The notes under the pieces were generated by a model that was not told where the DNA came from, did not search any database, and saw only the letters and a program-made list of their open reading frames with translations. Shown piece after piece: positions 6,630 to 15,001 of a stretch of DNA of 48,886 nucleotides. Both the position numbers and the translations under genes were made by a program. The number at the start of each line of letters is the position of its first letter. Positions within the stretch are counted from its first letter, which is position 1. Origin of the DNA: Flavobacterium pokkalii (lineage in GTDB: Bacteria; Bacteroidota; Bacteroidia; Flavobacteriales; Flavobacteriaceae); assembly GCF_014596575.1 (NCBI RefSeq), contig NZ_NASZ01000026.1, forward strand, positions 1-48,886. Reading direction: 5' to 3'.

Positions 6630-9600
6630 TTATTTTTGTTCGTTATGAATTACTGCTATTGGCTTTCCAGTAATTCTTTCTTGTAAATATTGAAATACGA
6701 TGAATAAAACCGGGATAATTAATAGCCCCAGAATTACCCCTGAAACCATTCCTCCTGCTGCGCCAATACTAATGGAATGATTTCCCTGAGCCGATGGTCC
6801 AGTAGCACTCATCATCGGAACTAATCCGGCAACAAAGGCTAAAGAGGTCATGATAATTGGTCGCAAACGTAGTTTGGCTGCATCTATGGAAGCTTTTACT
6901 AATGCCTGACCTGATTTTCGTTTTTGAACTGCAAATTCAACAATCAGAATCGCATTTTTAGCAAGCAGTCCAATAAGCATTACCAATGCTACCTGTACGT
7001 AAATATTGTTTTCAATACCTGTTAAACCAATAGCGGCAAATACTCCAAATATTCCGGCCGGAATAGAAAATATAACTGCTAATGGCAGAATGTAACTTTC
7101 ATATTGTGCAGCAAGTAAAAAGTAAATAAATATCAGACACAATAAAAAAATCGTTGCCGACTGTCCACCGGATGAAATCTCTTCTCGGGTTTGTCCTGAA
7201 AATTCATATGCATAACCAGCTGGCAATTGTTGTGCTGCTACTTCTTCGATGGCTTTAATCGCGTCACCGGAACTAAATCCCGGAGCAGGTATAGCATTTA
7301 TAGAAATAGAATTGAACAAATTGTATCTCGAAGCCGTTTCTGAACCATAAATTCTGCTTAGTTTAACCAAAGTATTGATAGGAACCATTTCGCCACGATT
7401 ATTTTTCACAAAAACACGGTCTATAGAAGAAGGATCAGCTCGGTCATCAATATCAGCTTGAACCACCACTCGGTAATATTTACCAAAACGGTTAAAATCA
7501 GATGCCTGAGCACTACCAAAATAAGCCTGCATGGTTTGTAAAATATCTTTAACTTTTACTCCCAATTGATCCGCTTTTTCATCATTAATATCCAATTGCA
7601 ATTGTGGATAATCGGCTTTGAAAGAGGTAAAGGCAACTGCTACTTCAGGGCGTTTCATCAATTCTCCAATGAAATTTTGAGAGATTCCGCTAAACTTATC
7701 TAATTTACCCCCAGTTTTGTCTTGTAACACTAAGTCCAGAGCTTCCACATTACTAAACCCCGGAACAGTTGGAAAACTAAACACAAAGAAACTACCTCCT
7801 GAAATTGAAGCTAATTTACCACGAACCTGATTCATGATTTCGTCAATGTTTTTCACTTCTCCACGTTCTTCATTTGGTTTCAATAAAACAAAAACAACTG
7901 CAGAGGAAGGGCTTGTAGAATTCGTCAATAAATTGAAACCAGAAACCGAGGTAACATCTCTTGAAGCATCCAGACTACTTAATATTTCTTCAGCCTGTGT
8001 CATTACTTTTTGAGTTTGATCTAATGAGGTTCCCGATGGTGTGTTTACCGAAATAGCTATAAAACCCTGGTCTTCGGTTGGAATAAATCCTGAAGGTGTA
8101 GTTTTAACCATTATAATTGTAACAATAGTAATTAATGCTAAACCACCTAAACTCAGCCATTTTCTACGAATAAGAAATTTTAAACCGCCCACATAACGAT
8201 TGGTTAACGAATTAAAACTGCTGTTGAAAGCATTAAAAAATTTCTCTTTAAATCCTTTTTTCTGATAGGGAACATCATCACCTTGTACTGCATGATTGTC
8301 TTTTAAGAATAAAGCGGCTAGAGCAGGACTTAAAGTCAATGCATTAACTGCCGAAATTACAATAGCAATAGCCATCGTGAATGCAAACTGACGGTAAAAA
8401 ACTCCGGTAGACCCTTCCATAAAACCAACTGGCAGAAACACCGCAGCCATTACTAATGTAATCGAAATAATAGCACCTGTAATTTCATGCATTGCTTCAC
8501 TTGTAGCAATTTTAGGAGACAAGTGTTTGTGTTCCATTTTGGCATGTACAGCTTCGACCACCACAATAGCATCATCGACCACAATACCAATTGCCAGAAT
8601 TAAAGCGAATAAGGTTAATAAATTAATCGAGAATCCGAATAATTGCATGAAAAAGAAGGTTCCTAATATGGCTACCGGAACAGCAATCGCCGGAATTAAA
8701 GTAGATCTAAAATCCTGTAAGAAGATAAATACTACGATAAATACCAAAATAAAAGCTTCTATTAAGGTGTGTTTTACCTGATCAATCGATTGATCCAGTG
8801 AAACTTTTGTACTGTAAAAAATATTCTTTTTGATGCCTTTAGGAAAGTCTTTAGAGGCTTTATCCATCATTTTATTAATAGCAACCTGAATATCATTGGA
8901 ATTAGAACCGGCTAATTGAATTACACCAATTACGATTCCCTTTTTACCATTCAAACGTGTTATACTGTTATAAGAATAAGCTCCAAGCTCTACTCTGGCA
9001 ACATCTTTTAAACGAAGTATTGATCCGTCTTCATTAGAACGGATGGCAATATTTTGATAGTCTTCGGGTTTGGTTAATTTCCCTTTGTATTTAATTACAT
9101 ATTCGAAAACTTCTTTGCTTCGTTCTCCAAATTTTCCCGGAGCCGCTTCCAAACTTTTATCCTGGATAGCAGCCATAACTTCATTTGGCGTTACATTATG
9201 AGTTGCCATTTGTGTTGGATTTAGCCAAACACGCATCGAATAATCTTTTACACCTCCAAAAATAGTAGCAGAACCAACTCCCGGAATACGTTTAATTTCC
9301 GGAATAATATTAATCTGAGCATAATTGGCAACAAAAGTTTGATCGTATTTGGATTCATCATCGGTATACATACCAATGGCCATGATAAAACTATTTTGCT
9401 GTTTGGCGGTGATAACGCCTTGTTGTACTACTTCTGCAGGTAACTGACTGGTTGCTTGTGCTACTCTATTTTGAACATTTACGGCAGCCTGATCTGCATC
9501 AGTACCCAGTTTAAAGAAAACTGTAATTGCCAGAGTTCCATCATTACTCGCAGTAGAACTCATATAAGTCATGTTTTCCACTCCATTTATAGATTCTTCC

Positions 9601-9794
9601 AAAGATGGTGCTACCGAACGTAAAACCGTTTCGGCATTTGCTCCCGGATAAACTGCCGTTACTAAAACCGATGGCGGCGCTATATCCGGAAACTGCTGCA
9701 AGGGTAATTTAGTTAATCCCAGCACACCCAAAATCACCAATAAAATGGAGATAACAGTAGCCAGTACAGGTCTTTGTATAAATATTTTGAACAT
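6630..9794 (-). CDS. RND multidrug efflux pump, HAE-1 family (AcrB/MexB-like)
   Basis: This 1,054-residue inner-membrane proton-drug antiporter is full length. The N-terminus MFKIFIQRPVLATVISILLV is the first transmembrane helix. The large periplasmic loops follow, with the second starting after TM7 (VKTTPSGFIPTEDQGF). TM4 carries the proton-relay pair D407-D408 in GIVVDDAIVVVEA, the same numbering as E. coli AcrB. GLLAKNAILIVEFA in TM10 holds the conserved lysine, and LRPIIMTSLAFVAGLVPM is also typical. The adaptor gene ends 9 nt upstream and the small membrane ORF starts 3 nt downstream. Drug specificity cannot be inferred. Expression is probably controlled by the neighbouring TetR protein. 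Confidence 0.97.
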   Translation of the reverse strand: MFKIFIQRPVLATVISILLVILGVLGLTKLPLQQFPDIAPPSVLVTAVYPGANAETVLRSVAPSLEESINGVENMTYMSSTASNDGTLAITVFFKLGTDADQAAVNVQNRVAQATSQLPAEVVQQGVITAKQQNSFIMAIGMYTDDESKYDQTFVANYAQINIIPEIKRIPGVGSATIFGGVKDYSMRVWLNPTQMATHNVTPNEVMAAIQDKSLEAAPGKFGERSKEVFEYVIKYKGKLTKPEDYQNIAIRSNEDGSILRLKDVARVELGAYSYNSITRLNGKKGIVIGVIQLAGSNSNDIQVAINKMMDKASKDFPKGIKKNIFYSTKVSLDQSIDQVKHTLIEAFILVFIVVFIFLQDFRSTLIPAIAVPVAILGTFFFMQLFGFSINLLTLFALILAIGIVVDDAIVVVEAVHAKMEHKHLSPKIATSEAMHEITGAIISITLVMAAVFLPVGFMEGSTGVFYRQFAFTMAIAIVISAVNALTLSPALAALFLKDNHAVQGDDVPYQKKGFKEKFFNAFNSSFNSLTNRYVGGLKFLIRRKWLSLGGLALITIVTIIMVKTTPSGFIPTEDQGFIAISVNTPSGTSLDQTQKVMTQAEEILSSLDASRDVTSVSGFNLLTNSTSPSSAVVFVLLKPNEERGEVKNIDEIMNQVRGKLASISGGSFFVFSFPTVPGFSNVEALDLVLQDKTGGKLDKFSGISQNFIGELMKRPEVAVAFTSFKADYPQLQLDINDEKADQLGVKVKDILQTMQAYFGSAQASDFNRFGKYYRVVVQADIDDRADPSSIDRVFVKNNRGEMVPINTLVKLSRIYGSETASRYNLFNSISINAIPAPGFSSGDAIKAIEEVAAQQLPAGYAYEFSGQTREEISSGGQSATIFLLCLIFIYFLLAAQYESYILPLAVIFSIPAGIFGVFAAIGLTGIENNIYVQVALVMLIGLLAKNAILIVEFAVQKRKSGQALVKASIDAAKLRLRPIIMTSLAFVAGLVPMMSATGPSAQGNHSISIGAAGGMVSGVILGLLIIPVLFIVFQYLQERITGKPIAVIHNEQK

Positions 9795-9803
9795 TTGTAA
9801 AAA

Positions 9804-10946
9804 TTATTTTTTATTAATGATTTGAGCAACTTCCTTAGCTGCTTTTTTAGGTTGGATTACTTGACCTTCCTGAAGTTTGTCTATTCCGCTTAAAACAATT
9901 TGATCGCCATATTTAATACCATCACTAATTAAATAGTTGGTTTCACTTTTACCAACAATGGTTATAGGCATTTTGCTTACTTTATTTTCTTTATTTACTG
10001 TGAAAACAAATACTTTATCCTGCATTTCAACCGTAGCAGATTGAGGAACGAGTATTACATCATTATGATTGATTCCTAAACGGATTTTTCCCGTATTTCC
10101 CGAACGAAGCGTTCCATTCGCATTTGGAAAAGTTGCTCTCAAAGTAATGGCTCCCGTTGTTTTATCAAACTGACCGTCCACCATATCTATTTTTCCTGAT
10201 TTGCTAAAAGGATTATTATCCGCAAGAATCAAAGTAACAGGAGGCAGATTTTTAATTTTGTCTCCAATTGTATTTCCGGCATATTGAGATTTGAATTTGA
10301 TAAAATCGGTTTCACCTAAAGAGAAGTAAACAAAAACTTCGTGTACATCTGAAAGTGTTGTTAAAGGTTCAATATCAGTAGCAGAAACTAAACTTCCTTG
10401 TTTTTTTGGTAATCTACCTATGTAACCGCTAACAGGAGCTTTTACAGTAGTATAGCCTAAATTAATTCTGGCCGATTCTACCATTGCCTTTGCCTGCTCA
10501 ATATTTGCAGCAGCAATTTTTTGAGAAGCTTTAGCCGTCTTTAACTGATAATCAGAAACTACTTTGTTCTGTACCAATGGTTTTAGTTTATCAACTTCTA
10601 ACTGGGCATTGATTGAAGCCGCTTCTGCCGCGTGTAAATTGGCCAGAGCATTGTTTAACTGCTCACGAAAAGGACGCTCGTTTATTTTGAACAAAGTCTG
10701 ACCTTTAGTCACATAAGCACCTTCATCCACTAAAACACGTTCCAGATTTCCGCTTACCTGAGGACGAATCTCAACATCTACTGACCCTTGAATAGAAGCA
10801 GGATATTCGGTTTCAGTAGTTACATCTTCTTTTGTAATACTTAAAACTGGTAATTGTGGCGCGGCTGATGGCGGAGGAGCAGCATTTTTATCTGCACAAC
10901 TGATAAAAAATATTGCACTTAATATTAGAAAAGTAACTTTTTTCAT
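9804..10946 (-). CDS. RND periplasmic adaptor (membrane fusion protein, AcrA/MexA family)
   Basis: This 380-residue adaptor links pump and outer-membrane channel. The ATG at 10946 is preferred because MKKVTFLILSAIFFISC is a lipoprotein signal with a lipobox ending at Cys17; a longer frame from 11009 would bury the signal. EIRPQVSGNLERVLVDEGAY and VTKGQTLFKI form the first lipoyl half. A coiled-coil hairpin with alanine-rich heptads follows, then INLGYTTVKAPVSGYIGRLP as the second lipoyl half, and the beta-barrel domain with RSGNTGKIRLG and VLVPQSATVEMQDK. It is first in the operon. Two palindromic operators lie 102-191 nt upstream of its start. Confidence 0.94.
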   Translation of the reverse strand: MKKVTFLILSAIFFISCADKNAAPPPSAAPQLPVLSITKEDVTTETEYPASIQGSVDVEIRPQVSGNLERVLVDEGAYVTKGQTLFKINERPFREQLNNALANLHAAEAASINAQLEVDKLKPLVQNKVVSDYQLKTAKASQKIAAANIEQAKAMVESARINLGYTTVKAPVSGYIGRLPKKQGSLVSATDIEPLTTLSDVHEVFVYFSLGETDFIKFKSQYAGNTIGDKIKNLPPVTLILADNNPFSKSGKIDMVDGQFDKTTGAITLRATFPNANGTLRSGNTGKIRLGINHNDVILVPQSATVEMQDKVFVFTVNKENKVSKMPITIVGKSETNYLISDGIKYGDQIVLSGIDKLQEGQVIQPKKAAKEVAQIINKK

Positions 10947-11047
10947 AAAAGAGATTTGATTTAATTTAGTTTTTGTTATTGTTTTTGGAATAATTGTTTC
11001 AGAATTCATGCTGCATTTAGTTTAATTAATATTTGAAAAGAAATATT

Positions 11048-11073
11048 GATTCTGAAATAAACGTTTCAGAATC
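11048..11073. promoter_or_regulatory. TetR operator O1, upstream of efflux operon
   Basis: A perfect inverted repeat, GATTCTGAAA and TTTCAGAATC separated by TAAACG. Its core matches O2 and O3 (TGRAATAARCGTTYCA). It lies between the adaptor start and the tetR stop, downstream of a weak -7-like CAGCTTTG at 11074-11081 on the minus strand, so a bound repressor would block the early transcribed region. That the TetR protein binds here is inferred from the repeated motif. Confidence 0.7.
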
Positions 11074-11113
11074 AAAGCTGTAATTTAAAAAAATCATTCT
11101 TGTTGCACTTAAA

Positions 11114-11137
11114 TTTCTGAAATAAACGTTCCAGAAA
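11114..11137. promoter_or_regulatory. TetR operator O2, upstream of efflux operon
   Basis: TTTCTGAAA and TTCCAGAAA flank TAAACG. The arms pair with one mismatch and the 16-nt core matches O1 apart from one base. The centre-to-centre distance from O1 is 65 bp, close to six helical turns, so both sites face the same side of the helix. Confidence 0.68.
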
Positions 11138-11154
11138 TAACGTTAAAAAAAAGA

Positions 11155-11733
11155 TTATTTAAATATATTTTTTATCAGAACTTCTGACATTTTTTTTATT
11201 TTGATTGGATTTTGATGAAGAATATATGCTTGCTTCCAGCCAGTAAAAGAATTAACAATATATTCTGCCATAATCTCAGCACTTTCAGAATCATCCATTT
11301 CCCCGGCATCCATTGCTTTTTGGACTATTGACTTTAAAAAATCAATATACACTTCATTGTTTTTGCTCATTTGATTTCTGACTTGACAATCATCAGGAGC
11401 TATCTCAAAAATGGTTTTCATACCTAAACATCCTTTATCACAAGACACAATCCAGCCTGCTTTATCGGTAATCAAATTTATCAAAGCTTCCTTAGCAGAA
11501 GAATATTTTGAAACTTTTTCCTTAACTTCCATCATGGCATTATCGAAATAATTGCCAATGCATTTCATGAACAACTGGTGCTTATCGCCAATGGTATTGT
11601 ATAAACTGCTTCTGTTGATTTGCATAGCATCCACTAAGTCCTGAATTGAAGTAGCATTATATCCTTTTTCCCAAAAGACATTCATTGCTTTTTCAATTTT
11701 CTCAACTTCGTTAAATTCTACACAGCGTGCCAT
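11155..11733 (-). CDS. TetR/AcrR family transcriptional repressor of the efflux operon
   Basis: This 192-residue regulator has the TetR N-terminal helix-turn-helix in residues about 10-55 (KAMNVFWEKGYNATSIQDLV, then DAMQINRSSLYNTIGDKHQL). A C-terminal ligand domain carries a pair of cysteines near CDKGCLGMKTIFEIAPDD, similar to TetR members with a TetR_C domain. The ATG at 11733 fits the family and lies 20 nt after a -7 element. Operator O3 overlaps its promoter, and O1 and O2 precede the efflux operon downstream on the same strand. The layout indicates autoregulation and drug-inducible control of the pump. The inducer is unknown. Confidence 0.9.
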   Translation of the reverse strand: MARCVEFNEVEKIEKAMNVFWEKGYNATSIQDLVDAMQINRSSLYNTIGDKHQLFMKCIGNYFDNAMMEVKEKVSKYSSAKEALINLITDKAGWIVSCDKGCLGMKTIFEIAPDDCQVRNQMSKNNEVYIDFLKSIVQKAMDAGEMDDSESAEIMAEYIVNSFTGWKQAYILHQNPIKIKKMSEVLIKNIFK

Positions 11734-11752
11734 TAGATTTAATTTACGTCTA

Positions 11753-11760
11753 CAAATATA
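11753..11760 (-). promoter_or_regulatory. -7 promoter element of the tetR gene
   Basis: Minus-strand TATATTTG is an exact match to TAnnTTTG and gives a 5' leader of roughly 15 nt. Operator O3 lies immediately upstream, over the expected -33 region. Confidence 0.6.
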
Positions 11761-11766
11761 CAACTA

Positions 11767-11790
11767 TTTTTGAAACGCTTATTCCAAAAA
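11767..11790. promoter_or_regulatory. TetR operator O3, at the repressor's own promoter
   Basis: TTTTTGAAA and TTCCAAAAA flank CGCTTA. The minus-strand core TGGAATAAGCGTTTCA matches the O1/O2 core with two or fewer changes. Its place over the -33 region of tetR is a typical autorepression site. Confidence 0.68.
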
Positions 11791-11817
11791 GGAAAAAATT
11801 TCACAAAAAGTAAAAAC

Positions 11818-11863
11818 TACATCCAGAAAAAATCCTTCTTTACTAAAATTCATTCCGGATGTA
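11818..11863 (-). terminator. Terminator after the SDR gene
   Basis: TACATCC and GAA at 11818-11828 pair with TTC and GGATGTA at 11853-11863, giving ten base pairs around one mismatch. On the minus strand the stem is followed by GTTTTTAC. It sits between the SDR stop at 11944 and the tetR promoter. The loop is long (24 nt), so strength is uncertain. Confidence 0.5.
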
Positions 11864-11943
11864 ATTCATCTAAAAACTAAAAAACAGGTATCTATAATAA
11901 AGGAAAATATTAAGTGAAATTCTTTGATTTGGATAAAAACATT

Positions 11944-12693
11944 TTAAAGCGTAGCAGCTCCTCCGTCTAATAACAATTCTCCTCCTATCATAAATTTAGA
12001 ATCATCCGATGCTAAATACAAGAATCCTGCTGCCATTTCTTCAGAAGATCCCAAACGTTTGGCTGGAATTCCGGAAGCAAAATGATTTTTAGTTCCATTA
12101 GCTTCTTCTTCAGAGGCTCCACTTCTTGAAAAAATTGGCGTATCAATTGGTCCGGGAGAAAGTACATTAACACGGATGTTTCTGTCTAACAATTCTGCTG
12201 ATAAGGTTCTGGCTAAAGAACGAACCGCAGCTTTTGATGCGGAATAAGCTGCTGTAGTGGCAAAACCTTTATGAGCCACTGTAGAAGCCGTAATAATAAC
12301 TGAACTTCCATCATTTAAGTAAGGTAAAGCTTTTTGTATACTGAAGAAAACTCCCTTGAAATTAATATCACTAGTTTGGTCAAACATCTCTTCTGTGTAT
12401 TCTGCCAATGGAGCTGCTATAAAAACTCCGGCATTTACAACTAAAACATCAATTTTTCCGAACGTATCATTCACTGTCTTGTAAGTTCTGTCAATATTAT
12501 TTATATCCGAAACATCACTTACAAATCCAATAGAAGCATTTCCGATTTCAAAAACAGCTTCATCAATTGTAGTTTTGTTTCTTCCAGTGATTGCTACTTT
12601 TGCTCCCTCTTCTGCAAATAATTTAGCTGTTGCTAAACCAATTCCGCTGTTTCCTCCTGTTACTACTGTAACTTTATTTTGTAATTTTTTCAT
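11944..12693 (-). CDS. Short-chain dehydrogenase/reductase (SDR)
   Basis: This 249-residue classical SDR uses NAD(P)H on an unknown carbonyl or alcohol. VVTGGNSGIGLATAKLF is the TGxxxGIG cofactor motif at about residue 12. VLVVNAGV is the NAG motif. SVIITASTVAHKG with YSASKAAV supplies the catalytic S-Y-K triad, and SPGPIDTPIF follows. GRNKTT after the second strand suggests NADP preference, which is inference. The ATG at 12693 is chosen over a TTG at 12702. An ArsR-type operator half-repeat lies 42-57 nt upstream, so the upstream ArsR protein probably represses it. Related SDRs in redox- or electrophile-responsive loci suggest a detoxification role. Confidence 0.9.
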   Translation of the reverse strand: MKKLQNKVTVVTGGNSGIGLATAKLFAEEGAKVAITGRNKTTIDEAVFEIGNASIGFVSDVSDINNIDRTYKTVNDTFGKIDVLVVNAGVFIAAPLAEYTEEMFDQTSDINFKGVFFSIQKALPYLNDGSSVIITASTVAHKGFATTAAYSASKAAVRSLARTLSAELLDRNIRVNVLSPGPIDTPIFSRSGASEEEANGTKNHFASGIPAKRLGSSEEMAAGFLYLASDDSKFMIGGELLLDGGAATL

Positions 12694-12734
12694 TGTCTTC
12701 AATTTTACAATTTAATTATTTTAAGTATTTAAAT

Positions 12735-12750
12735 ATCTAAATATTTCGAT
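12735..12750. promoter_or_regulatory. Candidate ArsR operator upstream of the SDR gene
   Basis: ATCTAAATATTTCGAT differs by one base from the perfect palindrome ATCGAAATATTTCGAT at 13088-13103 next to the arsR start. A shared 15 of 16 bases at two places around one regulator suggests a common binding site. Confidence 0.6.
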
Positions 12751-12760
12751 GTTTTGAATT

Positions 12761-12780
12761 AAAAAAAAGGCTAAAAGCCT
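12761..12780 (-). terminator. Small terminator overlapping the arsR stop codon
   Basis: On the minus strand AGGCT, TTT loop, AGCCT is followed by eight T residues. The stem contains the arsR stop codon. The stem is only 5 bp, so termination may be partial, but it fits the SDR gene having its own promoter and operator. Confidence 0.4.
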
Positions 12781-13058
12781 AAACGGGCAATATAACGACT
12801 ATATGCCTCACAAATTTCTCTATTGATGGTAAATCTCAAATTACGTCCTTCTTTTTCAGCTACCAATAATTCAGCTTCAACTAATTGTTTCAAATGATGA
12901 GACATTGTGGATTGAGCCAAATTAAAACATTCTGAAACTTCACAACATTGCATAAAATCTTTACGTTTACTAATCATATCCATAATTTGCAATCGATAAG
13001 GATCTCCTAATGCTTTAGAGATTTTTTCTACTTGTTTACTATTCAACTCGGTAATCAT
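12771..13058 (-). CDS. ArsR-family winged-helix repressor
   Basis: This 95-residue regulator has a winged helix covering most of its length. The recognition helix region is FNLAQSTMSHHLKQLVEAEL and the wing is VAEKEGRNLRFTI. QCCEVSEC at residues 37-44 places three cysteines at the start of the helix that carries the metal site in classical ArsR, which raises the possibility of arsenical, metal or thiol-redox sensing; the ligand is not known. The ATG at 13058 follows a -7 element by only 4 nt. It is divergent from an ABC exporter, with a single palindrome between them, and an SDR gene with a similar operator lies downstream. Confidence 0.88.
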   Translation of the reverse strand: MITELNSKQVEKISKALGDPYRLQIMDMISKRKDFMQCCEVSECFNLAQSTMSHHLKQLVEAELLVAEKEGRNLRFTINREICEAYSRYIARLGF

Positions 13059-13062
13059 GCAG

Positions 13063-13070
13063 CAAATGTA
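13063..13070 (-). promoter_or_regulatory. -7 promoter element of the arsR gene
   Basis: Minus-strand TACATTTG matches TAnnTTTG and ends 4 nt before the ATG, the same arrangement as dxs and tadA. The palindrome at 13088-13103 lies over the expected -33 region. Confidence 0.55.
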
Positions 13071-13087
13071 AAAAAACATTTTAATAT

Positions 13088-13103
13088 ATCGAAATATTTC
13101 GAT
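13088..13103. promoter_or_regulatory. ArsR operator between divergent arsR and ABC-exporter genes
   Basis: ATCGAAATATTTCGAT is a perfect 16-bp palindrome. It lies 17 bp beyond the arsR -7 element and 9 bp before the -7 element of the ABC gene, so a bound dimer could block both promoters. A near copy lies upstream of the SDR gene. Confidence 0.7.
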
Positions 13104-13112
13104 GCAATATTT

Positions 13113-13120
13113 TAAATTTG
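13113..13120 (+). promoter_or_regulatory. Candidate -7 element of the ABC exporter gene
   Basis: TAAATTTG matches TAnnTTTG. The predicted leader is about 55 nt. The -33 position would fall within the ArsR palindrome. Confidence 0.45.
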
Positions 13121-13181
13121 CAGTACCCTAAATTAATCTTCCTTAATTTTCTATCCAAAATCTCCTTAAAAAAGAAAGCTT

Positions 13182-14930
13182 ATGCAGCTATTATATTCTT
13201 ACATAAAAACTCACAAAACACTTTTATACATTGCCTTATTTTTAGCTGCAATTAACCAATGCTTCTCATTATTTGATTCCATCATTATAGGTAAATTACT
13301 TAACGAATGTGGTGTTGGTGTTGCTAATTTCAATCACAACCAAAATAATTTCATCAAAGCCGTTTTGGGCTGGCTGGCATTATCGCTTGGAGCAGCAATG
13401 GTTTCCCGAATTGCTAAAAATTTTCAGGATTATTTTACCAATATCATCATCCAAAGAACTGGTGCTCAAATGTACACCGATGGCATTCAAAAAGCTTTAC
13501 AATTACCATTTCAGGATTTTGAAGACCAGCGCAGCGGAGAAACTTTGGGCAAACTACAAAAAGTAAAAATTGATTGCGAAAAATTCATCACGCTCTCTAT
13601 TTCCCTGATTTTTCAATCAATAGTCGGGATTGTCTTTGTAATTGTTTACGCGGTGAGCATCCATTGGCTTTTAGGACCAATTTTCCTGATAACTGTTCCG
13701 GTCATTGCGTTTGTAAGTTCGTTTTTAGGCAAAAAAATTAAAAAAGTTTCCAAAGAAATTTTAGGTGAAACAACCGCTTTGGCAGGTGCCACAACCGAAT
13801 CCTTACGCAATATCGAATTGGTTAAAAGCCTTGGTTTGACCGAACAGGAAATTAACCGATTGAATGCAACTACGATTAATATTTTGGGACTTGAACTTAA
13901 AAAAGTGCGTTTTATTCGTTCACTAAGTTTTATTCAAGGCACAACTGTTCATTTTATGCGAACCTGTCTGGTTTTTGCCTTATACCTATTTATTTTTAAA
14001 GACATAATCAAACCCGGCGATTTAATTACACTGATGTTCTTTTCTTTTTTCCTGTTCAATCCTTTGCAGGAATTAGGAAATGTAATTGCAACTTTTAATG
14101 AAACCAAAGCATCGATGGATAATTTTGCCGATTTGATGAATGCTAAAATCGAAAAGACACCAAAAAATCCAAAAACAATTGGCGACATCAATCATTTAAG
14201 CTTTCAAAATGTAAGTTTCAAACACAAAACCGCCAAAGGTTATGCGGTAAAAGATATTTCTTTTGAAGCTGAAGTAGGCGAAACCATTGCTTTTGTAGGC
14301 CCTTCCGGAAGCGGAAAAACCACTTTGGTAAAAATGCTAGTCGGATTGTACACTCCTGCTGAAGGTGCTATTTTTTACAATGAAAAAAATTCTAAAGAAA
14401 TTGACATTACTGAATTGAGACAACAATTGGGCTTTGTAACTCAGGATGCTCAATTATTTTCAGGAACTATAAAAGACAATTTACTTTTTGTAAAACCTAA
14501 TGCTACCGATGAAGAAATCAATGATGTTTTACAAAAATCGGCCTGTCAAAATTTATTAAAACGCGCTGAAAACGGAATCTACACTACAATTGGCGAAGGA
14601 GGAATCAAAGTTTCCGGAGGTGAAAAACAGCGTTTATCCATAGCGAGAGCGCTATTAAGAAATCCGCATTTATTGCTTTTTGATGAAGCAACTTCAGCTT
14701 TGGACTCCATTACCGAAGAAGAAATCACCAAAACCATTCGAAGTATTTCGTCCAAAAAAGACCAAATTACGGTTTTAATTGCGCACCGCTTATCTACAAT
14801 TATGCACGCCGATAAAATCTTTGTTTTGGAACAGGGACAAATTATCGAACAAGGGAAACACGACGATTTATTAAACGAAAAAGGACTGTATTACGCCATG
14901 TGGAGACAGCAAATTGGGGAAAGAAAATAA
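13182..14930 (+). CDS. ABC exporter, fused membrane and ATPase half-transporter (ABCB/MsbA-like)
   Basis: This 582-residue half-transporter should work as a homodimer or with an unlinked partner. Six membrane helices occupy about residues 10-310. The nucleotide-binding domain has Walker A GPSGSGKTT, Q-loop FVTQDAQLFSG, signature VSGGEKQRL, Walker B LLLFDEATSALD and the H-loop AHRLST. Substrate cannot be assigned: lipid, drug and peptide exporters share this form. It is divergent from an ArsR repressor with one operator between them, so inducible export of a toxic compound is a reasonable inference. The fuller TM1-TM2 loop (GVGVANFNHNQNNF) is not unusual. Confidence 0.92.
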   Translation: MQLLYSYIKTHKTLLYIALFLAAINQCFSLFDSIIIGKLLNECGVGVANFNHNQNNFIKAVLGWLALSLGAAMVSRIAKNFQDYFTNIIIQRTGAQMYTDGIQKALQLPFQDFEDQRSGETLGKLQKVKIDCEKFITLSISLIFQSIVGIVFVIVYAVSIHWLLGPIFLITVPVIAFVSSFLGKKIKKVSKEILGETTALAGATTESLRNIELVKSLGLTEQEINRLNATTINILGLELKKVRFIRSLSFIQGTTVHFMRTCLVFALYLFIFKDIIKPGDLITLMFFSFFLFNPLQELGNVIATFNETKASMDNFADLMNAKIEKTPKNPKTIGDINHLSFQNVSFKHKTAKGYAVKDISFEAEVGETIAFVGPSGSGKTTLVKMLVGLYTPAEGAIFYNEKNSKEIDITELRQQLGFVTQDAQLFSGTIKDNLLFVKPNATDEEINDVLQKSACQNLLKRAENGIYTTIGEGGIKVSGGEKQRLSIARALLRNPHLLLFDEATSALDSITEEEITKTIRSISSKKDQITVLIAHRLSTIMHADKIFVLEQGQIIEQGKHDDLLNEKGLYYAMWRQQIGERK

Positions 14931-15001
14931 TTCAGATTAAGCCTCGACTACATTAGTCAATGCATTAAAATGTTTACGCATTTTATTCAGTTTTCGTTTT
15001 T

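Noticed and set aside
10947..11009. Longer start for the RND adaptor
   Set aside because: The extra residues precede a complete lipoprotein signal peptide, so the ATG at 10946 is the credible start.
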